In this document: positions 35,237 to 44,551 of the stretch, piece by piece | How positions within the stretch are numbered: position 1 is the stretch's first letter | How the letters are laid out: each line of letters opens with the position of its first letter | DNA from: Streptomyces nigrescens | Lineage (GTDB): Bacteria; Actinomycetota; Actinomycetes; Streptomycetales; Streptomycetaceae | Assembly (NCBI GenBank): GCA_024349765.1 | Contig: AP026073.1 | Coordinates: forward strand, 868,001 to 932,000 | Direction of reading: 5' to 3' | DNA length: 64,000 nt | Made by a program: the position numbers and the translations under genes | The notes under the pieces: model-generated | What the model was told of the DNA's origin: nothing | What the model saw: the letters and a program-made list of their open reading frames with translations, nothing else | The model's database searches: none

Positions 35237-35431
35237 AGGCGCCACAGGTCGTCGGACCGCGGCACGCAGTGCATCCTAGCGGGTCGCGGCGGTGTCCCGC
35301 ACACCCCTTCCCGCGGACGGCGCCCCGTGCCGCGTACGCCGGCGCAGGTGTTCCGCGCGCCGCGCGCCGGGCGTCCGCCTTGCCGCTGCCCGGGCCTCGC
35401 AATAACTGGCAGCCGTACCGCGTCCGGCCAT

Positions 35432-35437
35432 GTACCC
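35432..35437 (+). promoter_or_regulatory. -10-like TACCCT before tRNA-Pro
   Basis: TGTACCCT lies 15 bases before the tRNA 5' end, the expected place for a tRNA promoter -10. The -35 is not clear. Confidence 0.4.
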
Positions 35438-35452
35438 TACGTGTCGCACCGA

Positions 35453-35529
35453 CGGGGTGTGGCGCAGCTTGGTAGCGCGTCCGCTTTGGGAGCGGAAGGT
35501 CGTCGGTTCGAATCCGGCCACCCCGACCA
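35453..35529 (+). tRNA. tRNA-Pro(UGG)
   Basis: CGGGGTG pairs with CACCCCG, followed by discriminator A and an encoded CCA (35527-35529). The D-arm is GCGCAGCTTGGTAGCGC. The anticodon loop TTTGGGA gives anticodon TGG. GGTTCGAATCC is the T-arm. The total is 77 nucleotides including CCA. Confidence 0.97.
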
Positions 35530-35634
35530 GCAGGACCCTTCTCCGGCAAGGCCCGTCCGGTCTCCGGCAGGGCCCGTCCAGCGGAACCCGGCCGGCCGGT
35601 CGGTCCGCCCGAGCGCCGGGCGTGCAAGATCACG

Positions 35635-35665
35635 TTGTCGGCGTCATCCTCCTTGCGGTTACTAT
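35635..35665 (+). promoter_or_regulatory. Candidate promoter for tig
   Basis: TTGTCG (35635-35640) and TACTAT (35660-35665) are separated by 19 bases, about 115 bases upstream of the tig GTG. The -10 is good for a principal sigma factor; the spacing is slightly long. Confidence 0.45.
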
Positions 35666-35779
35666 GCAAACTGCGTGCCCGTGTGTCTGTGTACCGGGCG
35701 GATCGGCAGGGCCCGGATCAGCCGGGTGCCGGCGGATCTCAAGCAGAACCCCAGAAGTCAGCCCCAAGGAGACCGAACC

Positions 35780-37162
35780 GTGAAGAGCGCCGTGGAGACC
35801 CTGAACCCGACTCGGGTTCGGCTCACTGTCGAGGTGCCCTTCGAGGAGCTCAAGCCCAGCCTCGACGCGGCGTACAAGAAGATCAACCAGCAGGTCACGG
35901 TGAAGGGCTTCCGCCAGGGCAAGATCCCGGCGCGCGTCATCGACCAGCGGTTCGGCCGTGGCGCGGTGCTGGAGGAGGCCGTCAACGACGCGCTCCCGAA
36001 GTTCTACACCGAAGCGGTCAACGAGGCCGAGCTGAACGTCCTCGGCCAGCCCGAGGTCGACATCACCGAGCTGAAGGACGGCGAGACGCTGAACTTCACC
36101 GCCGAGGTCGACATCCGCCCCACCCTGGAGATCCCGGACTACTCCGGCATCGAGGTCGAGGTCGACGCCGTCGAGGTGTCGGACGAGGACGTCGACAAGT
36201 CGGTCGAGCAGCTGCGTGAGCGCTTCGCGACCACCAGCCCGGTCGAGCGCGCCGCCCAGGACGGCGACGTGCTGACCGTGAACCTCGAGGCCAAGGTCGA
36301 CGGCGAGGTCCTGGAGGACGGCGTCGCCGAGGGCGTCACGTACACCGTCGGCTCCGGCGAGCTGCTCGACGGCATCGACGACGCGGTCACGGGCCTGGAG
36401 GCCGGCGGCAGCGCCACCTTCACCTCCGAGCTCAAGGGCGGCTCCGCCCAGGGCAAGGAGGCCGAGGTCAAGGTCGAGGTCACCGAGGTCAAGGCCCGCG
36501 AACTCCCCGAGCTGGACGACGACTTCGCGCAGCTGGCCAGCGAGTTCGACACCCTTGAGGACCTCAAGGCGGACAGCCGCAAGCGCCTCGCGCAGATGAA
36601 GAAGTACGACCAGGCCACCCAGGCCCAGGAGAAGGTCCTGGACGAGCTGCTGAAGCTCGTCGAGGTGCCGATGCCGGAGAAGCTGCTCGCGGACGAGATC
36701 CAGACCCGCAAGCACAACCTGGAGCACCACCAGCTCGGCCAGATGGGTCTCGACCTCGCGAAGTACCTGGAGATCCAGGGCAAGACCGAGGAAGAGTTCG
36801 ACGCCGAGACCAAGGAGCAGGCGGAGAAGGGCATCAAGACCCAGTTCATCCTGGACGAGCTGGTCAACAAGGAGAAGCTGAACGTCAGCCAGGAGGAGCT
36901 CACCGAGCACCTCATGCGCCGCGCCCAGTCCTCCGGCATGTCCCCCGACCAGTTCGCCCAGGCCGTCGTCGAGGGCGGCCAGGTGCCGATGCTCGTCGGT
37001 GAGGTCGCCCGCGGCAAGGCCCTCGCGGTCGTCGTCGAGGCCGCCACGGTCAAGGACACCAACGGCGAGGTCGTCGACCTCGACGACGAGGACGAGACGG
37101 CCGAGACCGTCGAGGCCGAGGGTGCCGAGGCCGAGGCTGCGGACGAGAAGCCCGAGGCGTAA
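35780..37162 (+). CDS. tig: Trigger factor (ribosome-associated chaperone and prolyl isomerase)
   Basis: This 460-residue chaperone binds the ribosome exit tunnel and shields nascent chains. The N-terminal ribosome-binding domain contains [14 protein letters not shown] (residues ~40-53, the GFRxGxxP signature). The FKBP-type isomerase domain covers ~155-240 ([35 protein letters not shown]). The rest is the helical C-terminal cradle. The tail is very acidic ([28 protein letters not shown] region), typical of actinobacteria. AAGGAG lies eight bases before the GTG. It is followed by clpP1-clpP2-clpX, the usual order, with a terminator between. Confidence 0.96.
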   Translation: MKSAVETLNPTRVRLTVEVPFEELKPSLDAAYKKINQQVTVKGFRQGKIPARVIDQRFGRGAVLEEAVNDALPKFYTEAVNEAELNVLGQPEVDITELKDGETLNFTAEVDIRPTLEIPDYSGIEVEVDAVEVSDEDVDKSVEQLRERFATTSPVERAAQDGDVLTVNLEAKVDGEVLEDGVAEGVTYTVGSGELLDGIDDAVTGLEAGGSATFTSELKGGSAQGKEAEVKVEVTEVKARELPELDDDFAQLASEFDTLEDLKADSRKRLAQMKKYDQATQAQEKVLDELLKLVEVPMPEKLLADEIQTRKHNLEHHQLGQMGLDLAKYLEIQGKTEEEFDAETKEQAEKGIKTQFILDELVNKEKLNVSQEELTEHLMRRAQSSGMSPDQFAQAVVEGGQVPMLVGEVARGKALAVVVEAATVKDTNGEVVDLDDEDETAETVEAEGAEAEAADEKPEA

Positions 37163-37201
37163 GCCCCGGCCGGTCCGCGACCCGCGCAGAACGACTGATC
37201 A

Positions 37202-37239
37202 ACGGGCCCGAACACGCACGTCCGCGTGTTCGGGCCCGT
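37202..37239 (+). terminator. Terminator after tig
   Basis: ACGGGCCCGAACACGC and its exact complement form a 16-pair stem with loop acgtcc, 39 bases after the tig stop. It separates tig from the clp genes. Confidence 0.85.
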
Positions 37240-37263
37240 CCGTCGTACCGGTCGGTGAGCCTG

Positions 37264-37277
37264 CGCTCACAGCGAAC
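37264..37277 (-). promoter_or_regulatory. ClgR-type box upstream of clpP1
   Basis: The minus strand reads GTTCGC-TGTGA-GCG. This matches the ClgR operator form GTTCGC-N5-GCG described for Streptomyces clp and lon promoters. It is directly followed on the plus strand by a TTGACA hexamer (37280-37285). No good -10 at standard spacing is seen. Activation by ClgR is inferred. Confidence 0.65.
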
Positions 37278-37446
37278 AGTTGACAATGCGGGATGGCGTT
37301 GTCCGACCTGCGCGTTAGGGTCCGTAGATACGAGGGCAGGGGAGTCCCTGAAACCGCGCCGGGGCGACATACGGCGCCCGATCCCCGCGCCCCAGAAGAC
37401 GACGCTGTGACGGCCCCGAGCCGTCCGACAACGAGCAGGTGGACAC

Positions 37447-38061
37447 GTGACGATCCCGATGCCTTCCGCCGCCGCTGAGCCGACCTTCGGTGGCCTCGGC
37501 GACCAGGTCTACAACCGGCTGCTCGGCGAGCGGATCATCTTCCTCGGCCAGCCGGTCGACGACGACATCGCCAACAAGATCACCGCGCAGCTGCTTCTCC
37601 TCGCCGCGGACCCGGACAAGGACATCTTCCTCTACATCAACTCCCCGGGCGGCTCCATCTCGGCCGGCTTGGCGATCTACGACACCATGCAGTACATCAA
37701 GAACGACGTGGTGACGATCGCGATGGGCCTCGCCGCCTCGATGGGCCAGTTCCTGCTGAGCGCCGGCACCCCGGGCAAGCGCTTCGCGCTGCCGAACGCC
37801 GAGATCCTCATCCACCAGCCCTCCGCGGGTCTGGCCGGCTCCGCGTCCGACATCAAGATCCACGCCGAGCGGCTGCTGCACACCAAGAAGCGGATGGCGG
37901 AGCTGACGGCCTTCCACACCGGCCAGACGGTCGAGCGGATCACCCAGGACTCCGACCGCGACCGCTGGTTCTCCGCCGATGAGGCCAAGGAGTACGGCCT
38001 CATCGACGAGGTGATGACCTCCGCCGCCGGCGTTCCGGGCGGGGGCGGCACCGGGGCCTGA
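37447..38061 (+). CDS. clpP1: ATP-dependent Clp protease proteolytic subunit 1
   Basis: This 204-residue serine protease subunit degrades proteins handed on by ClpX or ClpC rings. The triad is Ser98 ([15 protein letters not shown]), His123 (ILIHQPSAG) and Asp172 ([11 protein letters not shown]). The oxyanion glycine loop INSPGGS is at 64-70. Length and start agree with the family. The stop is 67 bases before clpP2, so the two form one operon and the products probably assemble as a mixed 14-mer. A ClgR box and TTGACA lie about 165-185 bases upstream. Confidence 0.97.
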   Translation: MTIPMPSAAAEPTFGGLGDQVYNRLLGERIIFLGQPVDDDIANKITAQLLLLAADPDKDIFLYINSPGGSISAGLAIYDTMQYIKNDVVTIAMGLAASMGQFLLSAGTPGKRFALPNAEILIHQPSAGLAGSASDIKIHAERLLHTKKRMAELTAFHTGQTVERITQDSDRDRWFSADEAKEYGLIDEVMTSAAGVPGGGGTGA

Positions 38062-38128
38062 GCCCCGTACCACTCGCCCCTCAGCCACCCCAGCCCACTT
38101 GATCGCCACCAGGACGGTGAACACCACG

Positions 38129-38806
38129 ATGAACAACTTCCCCGGCAGCGGCCTCTACCAGCGCCCGGAGTCCGAGTTTTCCGGCCCGCGCGCGGAGTCC
38201 CGCTACATCGTCCCGCGCTTCGTCGAGCGCACGTCCCAGGGCGTGCGCGAGTACGACCCGTACGCGAAGCTGTTCGAGGAGCGAGTGATCTTCCTCGGCG
38301 TGCAGATCGACGACGCCTCGGCCAACGACGTCATGGCGCAGCTGCTGTGCCTGGAGTCGATGGACCCGGACCGCGACATCTCGATCTACATCAACAGCCC
38401 CGGCGGCTCGTTCACGGCGCTCACGGCCATCTACGACACGATGCAGTTCGTGAAGCCGGACATCCAGACGGTCTGCATGGGCCAGGCGGCCTCCGCCGCG
38501 GCCGTGCTGCTCGCGGCCGGTACGCCCGGCAAGCGGATGGCGCTGCCGAACGCCCGCGTGCTGATCCACCAGCCGTACAGCGAGACCGGCCGCGGTCAGG
38601 TCTCCGACCTGGAGATCGCCGCCAACGAGATCCTGCGGATGCGCACCCAGCTGGAGGACCTGCTGGCCAAGCACTCCTCGACGCCCATCGAGAAGATCCG
38701 CGATGACATCGAGCGTGACAAGATTCTGACCGCCGAGGAGTCCCTGGCGTACGGTCTGGTCGACCAGATCGTCTCGACGCGCAAGTCGTCCGTCTCGATC
38801 GGCTAG
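38129..38806 (+). CDS. clpP2: ATP-dependent Clp protease proteolytic subunit 2
   Basis: This 225-residue partner of ClpP1 has its own full triad: Ser122 ([15 protein letters not shown]), His147 (VLIHQPYSE) and Asp197 ([11 protein letters not shown]). INSPGGSF is the oxyanion loop. The ~45-residue N-terminal extension with [30 protein letters not shown] is typical of actinobacterial ClpP2. The ATG at 38129 (MNNFPGSG) follows family usage. A GTG at 38117 is closer to the AGGA and is a real alternative. It is followed by a hairpin and clpX. Confidence 0.96.
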   Translation: MNNFPGSGLYQRPESEFSGPRAESRYIVPRFVERTSQGVREYDPYAKLFEERVIFLGVQIDDASANDVMAQLLCLESMDPDRDISIYINSPGGSFTALTAIYDTMQFVKPDIQTVCMGQAASAAAVLLAAGTPGKRMALPNARVLIHQPYSETGRGQVSDLEIAANEILRMRTQLEDLLAKHSSTPIEKIRDDIERDKILTAEESLAYGLVDQIVSTRKSSVSIG

Positions 38807-38839
38807 CGGTTCTGCGCACAACGCGCCGGAGCGTTGCCT

Positions 38840-38882
38840 CCTTGGACCGGTTCGGGATCGAGTGAACCGAGTCGGTCCAAGG
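38840..38882 (+). terminator. Hairpin between clpP2 and clpX (attenuator-like)
   Basis: CCTTGGACCG and CGGTCCAAGG form a perfect ten-pair stem. Inside, GGTTC and GAACC add an inner stem. It lies 34 bases after clpP2 and 95 bases before clpX and is followed by GGGGGGCCC, not T. It could lower readthrough or protect the clpP message. Confidence 0.5.
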
Positions 38883-38977
38883 GGGGCCCGTACGGGGGGC
38901 CCGGCAAGGTACCGTCGATAGGCAAGCACCCGGGTCCGTTGGAGCAATGCGGATCCCAGGCGAAGGGGAAGCACCTC

Positions 38978-40261
38978 GTGGCACGCATCGGTGACGGCGG
39001 CGACCTGCTCAAGTGCTCATTCTGCGGAAAGAGCCAGAAGCAGGTGAAGAAGCTCATCGCGGGACCTGGTGTGTACATCTGCGACGAGTGCATCGACCTC
39101 TGCAACGAGATCATCGAGGAGGAGCTCGCCGAGACCTCCGAGGTGCGGTGGGAGGAGCTCCCCAAGCCCCGGGAGATCTACGAGTTCCTGAACGGCTACG
39201 TCGTCGGCCAGGAGCCCGCCAAGAAGGCGCTGTCGGTCGCCGTCTACAACCACTACAAGCGGGTCCAGGCGGGCGAGAACGGCCCCGGCCGCGGGGACGA
39301 CGGCATCGAGCTCGCCAAGTCCAACATCCTGCTGCTCGGCCCCACCGGCTCCGGCAAGACCCTGCTCGCGCAGACCCTCGCCCGGATGCTGAACGTCCCC
39401 TTCGCGTTCGCCGACGCCACCGCGCTGACGGAGGCCGGGTACGTCGGCGAGGACGTCGAGAACATCCTTCTGAAGCTGATCCAGGCCGCGGACTTCGACA
39501 TCAAGAAGGCCGAGACCGGCATCATCTACATCGACGAGATCGACAAGGTCGCCCGGAAGAGCGAAAACCCGTCGATCACCCGTGACGTCTCCGGCGAGGG
39601 CGTCCAGCAGGCCCTGCTGAAGATCCTGGAGGGCACCACCGCCTCGGTCCCGCCCCAGGGCGGCCGCAAGCACCCGCACCAGGAATTCATCCAGATCGAC
39701 ACGACGAACGTGCTGTTCATCGTGGGCGGTGCCTTCGCCGGCCTGGAGAAGATCATCGAGGCCCGGTCCGGCGCCAAGGGCATCGGCTTCGGCGCGACGA
39801 TCCGCTCCAAGCGGGAGATCGAGTCCAAGGACCAGCTCCAGGACGTCATGCCGGAGGACCTGGTCAAGTTCGGCATGATCCCCGAGTTCATCGGCCGGCT
39901 CCCGGTCCTCACCTCGGTCCACAACCTCGACCGCGAGGCGCTCCTGCAGATCCTCGTCGAGCCGCGCAACGCGCTCGTCAAGCAGTACAAGCGCCTCTTC
40001 GAACTCGACGGTGTGGAGCTCGACTTCGACCGCCCGGCCCTGGAGGCCATCGCCGACCAGGCCATCCTCCGCGGCACCGGCGCCCGTGGCCTGCGCGCCA
40101 TCATGGAGGAGGTCCTCCAGGCGGTGATGTACGAAATCCCGTCCCGCAAGGACGTGGCCCGCGTCGTCATCACCGAGGACGTCGTCCACTCCAACGTGAA
40201 CCCGACCCTGGTCCCGCGCACCCGCGGCGACTCGGGGGAGCCGCAGGAGAAGAGCGCGTAG
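38978..40261 (+). CDS. clpX: ATP-dependent Clp protease ATPase subunit ClpX
   Basis: This 427-residue AAA+ unfoldase feeds ClpP1P2. The N-terminal zinc-binding domain has Cys13, Cys16, Cys35 and Cys38 ([15 protein letters not shown]). Walker A is [11 protein letters not shown] near residue 117, Walker B is [10 protein letters not shown] near 180, and the ClpP-docking loop IGFGA is near 268. The sensor-2 motif [15 protein letters not shown] is near 367. GTG 38978 is used because AGGGGAAG precedes it and [13 protein letters not shown] matches the family start. It ends at a strong terminator. Confidence 0.97.
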   Translation: MARIGDGGDLLKCSFCGKSQKQVKKLIAGPGVYICDECIDLCNEIIEEELAETSEVRWEELPKPREIYEFLNGYVVGQEPAKKALSVAVYNHYKRVQAGENGPGRGDDGIELAKSNILLLGPTGSGKTLLAQTLARMLNVPFAFADATALTEAGYVGEDVENILLKLIQAADFDIKKAETGIIYIDEIDKVARKSENPSITRDVSGEGVQQALLKILEGTTASVPPQGGRKHPHQEFIQIDTTNVLFIVGGAFAGLEKIIEARSGAKGIGFGATIRSKREIESKDQLQDVMPEDLVKFGMIPEFIGRLPVLTSVHNLDREALLQILVEPRNALVKQYKRLFELDGVELDFDRPALEAIADQAILRGTGARGLRAIMEEVLQAVMYEIPSRKDVARVVITEDVVHSNVNPTLVPRTRGDSGEPQEKSA

Positions 40262-40287
40262 GACGCGCCCTCCGCGACGGACATACG

Positions 40288-40323
40288 AGAGCCGCCCGGC
40301 AGCTGGTGCTGCCGGGCGGCTCT
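40288..40323. terminator. Terminator after clpX
   Basis: AGAGCCGCCCGGCAGC and its complement form a 16-pair stem with loop tggt, 26 bases after the clpX stop and just before the convergent small secreted protein gene. Confidence 0.85.
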
Positions 40324-40330
40324 GTGCTTA

Positions 40331-40639
40331 CTAGATGTGACCCGAGGGGCCGTCGGTACCGAGTTCACAGGCCCTCTGGGAGATCACCCACTTGATCCCG
40401 AGTGACGTCAGGGAAGCTGCGCAGAAGGGGACGTTGTTATTCCGTACTATGAAGCCACCCTCTCCCGTCATCTTGCATGCTGCGCGGACCTTCGGCCCCA
40501 CCTTGTACCCGCCTTCGGCAATGAATGACGTGCACTGCTTCGTCGTGGCTTGAGCCGATCCGGTCGCCACGAGCGGAAGTGCCGCTGCCGTCAGCAGCAC
40601 CCCTGTGGCCGCGGCCAGGCGGCGGGTTGTCTTACGCAT
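40331..40639 (-). CDS. Small secreted four-cysteine protein
   Basis: This 102-residue precursor has a clear signal peptide ([31 protein letters not shown], cleavage near residue 31). The mature part of about 70 residues has four cysteines (KQCTSF, RAACKM, PFCAAS, RACEL), which would form two disulfides outside the cell. It has no known domain that I recognise. AGGGGG lies seven bases before the ATG. Base composition is lower in GC than its neighbours (AAT, GTA and TCA codons), which suggests less selection or later arrival. It could be an inhibitor, a surface protein or a toxin-like peptide; none of these is shown. Confidence 0.75.
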   Translation of the reverse strand: MRKTTRRLAAATGVLLTAAALPLVATGSAQATTKQCTSFIAEGGYKVGPKVRAACKMTGEGGFIVRNNNVPFCAASLTSLGIKWVISQRACELGTDGPSGHI

Positions 40640-40760
40640 GGCAAACCCCCTTGTTGTTGATCTTGGGTCGGCATGAACATATCAGCCGATAGGTCAGCCC
40701 TCCGGACTTAAAGGGGATTTCCGCCATTGATTGGCCAGGGTGCATAGTTTCGGCGACCGA

Positions 40761-40801
40761 CAAAGAAAAAGCGCTCGACGGGGGAGATCCCCGTCGAGCG
40801 C
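40761..40801 (-). terminator. Rho-independent terminator of the Pro/Gln-rich membrane protein gene
   Basis: On the minus strand GCGCTCGACGGGG and its complement form a 13-pair stem with a five-base loop, followed by TTTTTCTTTG. It is 29 bases after the stop of the gene at 40830. Confidence 0.9.
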
Positions 40802-40829
40802 CGTGAAGGAGCCAGCGCCGAGCGCACAG

Positions 40830-41780
40830 CTACTTCTCCTTGCGAACCTCGTTGCGTACCTTGGCCGCCTTCTCCGACAGCTGCTCGGCGCTCAGGGCCT
40901 CGGAGGACGGGACGCCGCCAGACGCCGACGGCGGCGCGGCGTGCGATTGCACGATGCCGATCGCGCTGCTGTCCCCCCAGATGCACATGGAGAACTTCTG
41001 TGACGCGGTGACACCGCCCATCGAGGCGGTTGCCTTCTGCACCTTGCACTTCATCACCGCGCCGTCGAAATCGTCGGGTGAGTACTCGGTCTCGGGCGTG
41101 ACGGTTTCGATCTTGGCGTTGCCTGCCGACTTCTTCTGGTTCTCGTCGAGCTTGGCGTACAGCTGGTCCACTGCGCTCTCCGGGTCGTTCACCTTCCCGT
41201 AGATGCCCGCCACGCCGAGGATGAGCTTGCTGTCGTTGGCGTAGGCGCCCTGCACGAACTTGCCGTCCACGATGCCCATGGCTCGGAGTTCCTTGTCGTT
41301 GGAGAAGTCCTCCGGCGTCTTCCCGGCAGCGTTGCCCGGCGCCTTGCTGTACTCGTTGTTCAGCAGCTTCTCCGGCAGCGAGATCGTGTACGGCTTCACG
41401 TCGCCGCCCGAGCCGAAGACGAAGTACGCGCCGACGCCGATGGCGGCGACGACGGCGACGGCGCCGATGATGAGGCCGATCTTCTTGCCGTTGCCGCCGG
41501 ACTCCTCGGGGCCCTGGGGGATGACGCCGTAGGGGGTCTGCTGGCCGCCGTACGGGGCCTGCTGGCCGTAGGCGGGCTGGGCGGGCTGCTGGGGGTAGCC
41601 GTAGCCCTGCTGAGGGGCCTGCTGCGGGTAGCCGTAGCCCTGCTGACCGGGCACCTGGCCGCCTTGCTGCGGGTAGCCGTAACCGGGCTGGGGGGCCGGC
41701 GGCTGCTGCGGCTGGCCGTACGGACCGGGCTGCTGGGGCTGCTGGCCGTACGGGCCGGGAGGCGGCTGGTTGAAGCTCAT
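40830..41780 (-). CDS. Membrane-anchored protein with Pro/Gln/Tyr-rich repeats
   Basis: This encodes 316 residues. Residues 1-95 are a low-complexity PQQ/GYGYPQQ repeat tract (GYGYPQQ occurs four times), facing the cytosol. One transmembrane helix follows (KKIGLIIGAVAVVAAIGVGAYFVFG, residues ~99-122). The ~190-residue external domain begins KPYTISLPEKLLNNEYSK and has two cysteines (VMKCKVQ, SMCIWGD). This layout is common for Streptomyces surface proteins of unknown role; the repeat part may phase-separate or bind partners. The ATG at 41780 opens the repeats; the upstream frame from 41921 has no ribosome site. Confidence 0.75.
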   Translation of the reverse strand: MSFNQPPPGPYGQQPQQPGPYGQPQQPPAPQPGYGYPQQGGQVPGQQGYGYPQQAPQQGYGYPQQPAQPAYGQQAPYGGQQTPYGVIPQGPEESGGNGKKIGLIIGAVAVVAAIGVGAYFVFGSGGDVKPYTISLPEKLLNNEYSKAPGNAAGKTPEDFSNDKELRAMGIVDGKFVQGAYANDSKLILGVAGIYGKVNDPESAVDQLYAKLDENQKKSAGNAKIETVTPETEYSPDDFDGAVMKCKVQKATASMGGVTASQKFSMCIWGDSSAIGIVQSHAAPPSASGGVPSSEALSAEQLSEKAAKVRNEVRKEK

Positions 41781-41916
41781 GGAGCGGTTCCCCTCGTGAC
41801 AACTGAGAACAGTTGAAGTTCTGCGATGTTTATGCGCTGCCGACATCCTGTACGACGGCGCCGACAGCCGTTGCCCCGGGGGCGAAACCGATTCGAAGCT
41901 GGTACACGGGCGCCCG

Positions 41917-41922
41917 TACACT
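41917..41922 (+). promoter_or_regulatory. -10 TACACT seven bases before valS (leaderless candidate)
   Basis: GTACACT is followed by GTCCGTC and the GTG start. No Shine-Dalgarno sequence lies between. The arrangement predicts transcription starting at the start codon. Confidence 0.6.
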
Positions 41923-41929
41923 GTCCGTC

Positions 41930-44551
41930 GTGACCGAGAACACTCAGCAGAGCAAGCACAGCGCCCCCGAACTGCCGACTCAGTACACGCCGGCCGATGT
42001 AGAGGGGCCGCTGTACGAGCGCTGGGTAGAGCGGGGCTACTTCGAGGCGGACGAGAAGAGCGACAAGCCGCCGTACACGATCGTCATCCCCCCGCCGAAC
42101 GTCACCGGCAGCCTCCACTTGGGCCATGCCTTCGAGCACACCCTGATCGACGCCCTCACCCGCCGCAAGCGGATGCAGGGCTACGAGACGCTGTGGCAGC
42201 CGGGCATGGACCACGCCGGCATCGCCACCCAGAACGTCGTCGAGCGCGAGCTCGCCAAGGAGGGCGTCTCGCGGCACGACCTCGGCCGGGAGGCGTTCGT
42301 CGAGCGCGTCTGGCAGTGGAAGAACGAGTCCGGCGGCCAGATCTCGGGCCAGATGCGGCGCCTGGGCGACGGCGTAGCCTGGTCGCGTGAGCGGTTCACG
42401 ATGGACGAGGGCCTGTCCAAGGCCGTCCAGACGATCTTCAAGCGGCTCTACGACGACGAGCTGATCTACCGCGCCGAGCGCATCATCAACTGGTGCCCGC
42501 GCTGTCTGACCGCCATCTCGGACATCGAGGTGGAGTACCAGGACGACGACGGCGAGCTCGTCTCCATCCGCTACGGCGAGGGCGACACGTCGATCGTCGT
42601 CGCGACGACGCGGGCCGAGACGATGCTCGGTGACACCGCGGTCGCCGTCCACCCCGACGACGAGCGGTACGCCCATCTCGTCGGCACCGAGATCGAGTTG
42701 CCGCTGACCGGCCGCCGGATCCCGGTCGTCGCGGACGAGCACGTCGACCCCGAGTTCGGCACCGGCGCCGTCAAGGTCACCCCGGCGCACGACCCGAACG
42801 ACTTCGAGATCGGCCGGCGGCACGACCTCGCCAGCCTGGCCGTCCTCGACGAGCGCGGCGTCATCACGGCGCACGGCCCGTTCCAGGGCCTGGACCGCTT
42901 CGAGGCCCGTTCCGCGATCGTCGGGGCGCTGCGCGCCGAGGGCCGGATCGTCGCCGAGAAGCGCCCGTACACGCACTCCGTCGGGCACTGCTCGCGCTGC
43001 AAGACGACCATCGAGCCCCGGCTGTCGATGCAGTGGTGGGTCAAGGTCGGCCCGCTGGCCAAGGCCGCGGGCGACGCCGTCCGGGACGGCAAGGTCGCGA
43101 TCCACCCCAAGGAGATGGAGTCGCGGTACTTCGGCTGGGTGGACAACCTCCACGACTGGTGCATTTCCCGGCAGCTGTGGTGGGGTCACCGCATTCCGGT
43201 CTGGTACGGGCCGAACGGCGAGGTCGTCTGCGTCGGACCGGACGAGGAGCCGCCGAGCGGTGCGGGCTGGCACCAGGACACCGACGTCCTGGACACCTGG
43301 TTCTCGTCGGGCCTGTGGCCGTTCTCCACGCTCGGCTGGCCCGAACAGACCCCGAGCGTCGAGAAGTTCTACCCGAACTCCGTCCTGGTCACCGGCTACG
43401 ACATCCTGTTCTTCTGGGTCGCCCGGATGATGATGTTCGGCCTGTACGCGATGGACGGCACCCCGCCGTTCCACACCATCGCGCTGCACGGCATGGTCCG
43501 TGACCAGTTCGGCAAGAAGATGTCCAAGTCCTTCGGGAACGCGGTCAATCCGCTGGACTGGATGGACGCGTACGGTTCGGACGCCGTCCGGTTCACGCTG
43601 GCCCGCGGGGCCAACCCCGGCGTCGACGTCCCGATCGGCGAGGACTGGGTCCAGGGCTCCCGCAACTTCGCCAACAAGATCTGGAACGCCACCCGCTTCG
43701 CGCTCATGAACGGCGCGACCGTGGAGGGCGAACTCCCGCCCGCGGAGGCGCTGTCGGCGACCGACCGGTGGATCCTCTCCCGGCTGAACTCGGTCGTCGC
43801 CGAGGTCGACGCGTACTACGACGACTACCAGTTCGCGAAGCTGTCGGACACCCTCTTCCACTTCGCCTGGGACGAGGTCTTCGACTGGTACGTCGAGCTG
43901 TCCAAGACCACCTTCATGGCGGGCGGCCCGGCCGCCGACGCGTCGCGCCGGGTCCTGGGCGAGGTCCTGGACGTCACGCTGCGGCTGCTGCACCCGATCG
44001 TCCCGTTCGTCACCGAGACGCTGTGGACGACGCTGACCGGCGGCGAGTCGGTCGTCATCGCCGACTGGCCGAAGGACTCGGGCTTCCGCGACGCGGCAGC
44101 GGAGCAGGAGATCGGGACCGTTCAGCAGGTCGTCACCGAGGTCCGGCGGTTCCGCTCCGACCAGGGCCTCCAGCCCGGCCAGAAGGTCCCGGCGCAGCTG
44201 GACCTGTCCGGTACGGCGCTGGCGCCGCACGAGGCCGCGATGCGGGCGCTGCTGCGGCTGCAGCCGGCCGGTGACGGCTTCCACGCCACCGCCTCGCTGC
44301 CCGTCGCGGGCGCCACGGTCGCGCTGGACCTGTCCGGCGCCATCGACGTCGAGGCGGAGCGCAAGCGGCTGACCAAGGACCTGGCCGCCGCCGAGAAGGA
44401 GAAGGCGCAGGCCACCGCCAAGCTCGGCAACGAGGCGTTCCTCGCCAAGGCGCCCGAGAAGGTCGTGGACAAGATCCGCGGCCGGCTGGGGGCCGCGGAG
44501 GCCGACATCGAGCGGATCACCGCGCAGCTGGCGGCTCTGCCCCAGGCGTAG
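41930..44551 (+). CDS. valS: Valyl-tRNA synthetase
   Basis: This 873-residue class I enzyme charges tRNA-Val. The HIGH motif is [14 protein letters not shown] near residue 57 and the KMSKS motif is [14 protein letters not shown] near 525. The editing (CP1) domain covers ~200-400 ([26 protein letters not shown]). The anticodon-binding domain and a C-terminal coiled coil ([25 protein letters not shown]) end the protein. The GTG at 41930 is preceded by a -10-like TACACT and no ribosome site. The last 35 bases overlap the convergent gene at 44517. In many Streptomyces the neighbours are clpX and folC, as here. Confidence 0.97.
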   Translation: MTENTQQSKHSAPELPTQYTPADVEGPLYERWVERGYFEADEKSDKPPYTIVIPPPNVTGSLHLGHAFEHTLIDALTRRKRMQGYETLWQPGMDHAGIATQNVVERELAKEGVSRHDLGREAFVERVWQWKNESGGQISGQMRRLGDGVAWSRERFTMDEGLSKAVQTIFKRLYDDELIYRAERIINWCPRCLTAISDIEVEYQDDDGELVSIRYGEGDTSIVVATTRAETMLGDTAVAVHPDDERYAHLVGTEIELPLTGRRIPVVADEHVDPEFGTGAVKVTPAHDPNDFEIGRRHDLASLAVLDERGVITAHGPFQGLDRFEARSAIVGALRAEGRIVAEKRPYTHSVGHCSRCKTTIEPRLSMQWWVKVGPLAKAAGDAVRDGKVAIHPKEMESRYFGWVDNLHDWCISRQLWWGHRIPVWYGPNGEVVCVGPDEEPPSGAGWHQDTDVLDTWFSSGLWPFSTLGWPEQTPSVEKFYPNSVLVTGYDILFFWVARMMMFGLYAMDGTPPFHTIALHGMVRDQFGKKMSKSFGNAVNPLDWMDAYGSDAVRFTLARGANPGVDVPIGEDWVQGSRNFANKIWNATRFALMNGATVEGELPPAEALSATDRWILSRLNSVVAEVDAYYDDYQFAKLSDTLFHFAWDEVFDWYVELSKTTFMAGGPAADASRRVLGEVLDVTLRLLHPIVPFVTETLWTTLTGGESVVIADWPKDSGFRDAAAEQEIGTVQQVVTEVRRFRSDQGLQPGQKVPAQLDLSGTALAPHEAAMRALLRLQPAGDGFHATASLPVAGATVALDLSGAIDVEAERKRLTKDLAAAEKEKAQATAKLGNEAFLAKAPEKVVDKIRGRLGAAEADIERITAQLAALPQA

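Noticed and set aside
35222-35779. 186-codon N-terminal extension of trigger factor over tRNA-Pro
   Set aside because: It would translate through the tRNA. AAGGAG and the family start support GTG 35780.
37280-37321. Complete -35/-10 promoter from TTGACA before clpP1
   Set aside because: No good -10 at 16-19 bases spacing was found. Only the hexamer and the ClgR box are reported.
41781-41929. T-box riboswitch in front of valS
   Set aside because: No T-box sequence, specifier loop or terminator pair is seen, and the -10 lies seven bases from the start.
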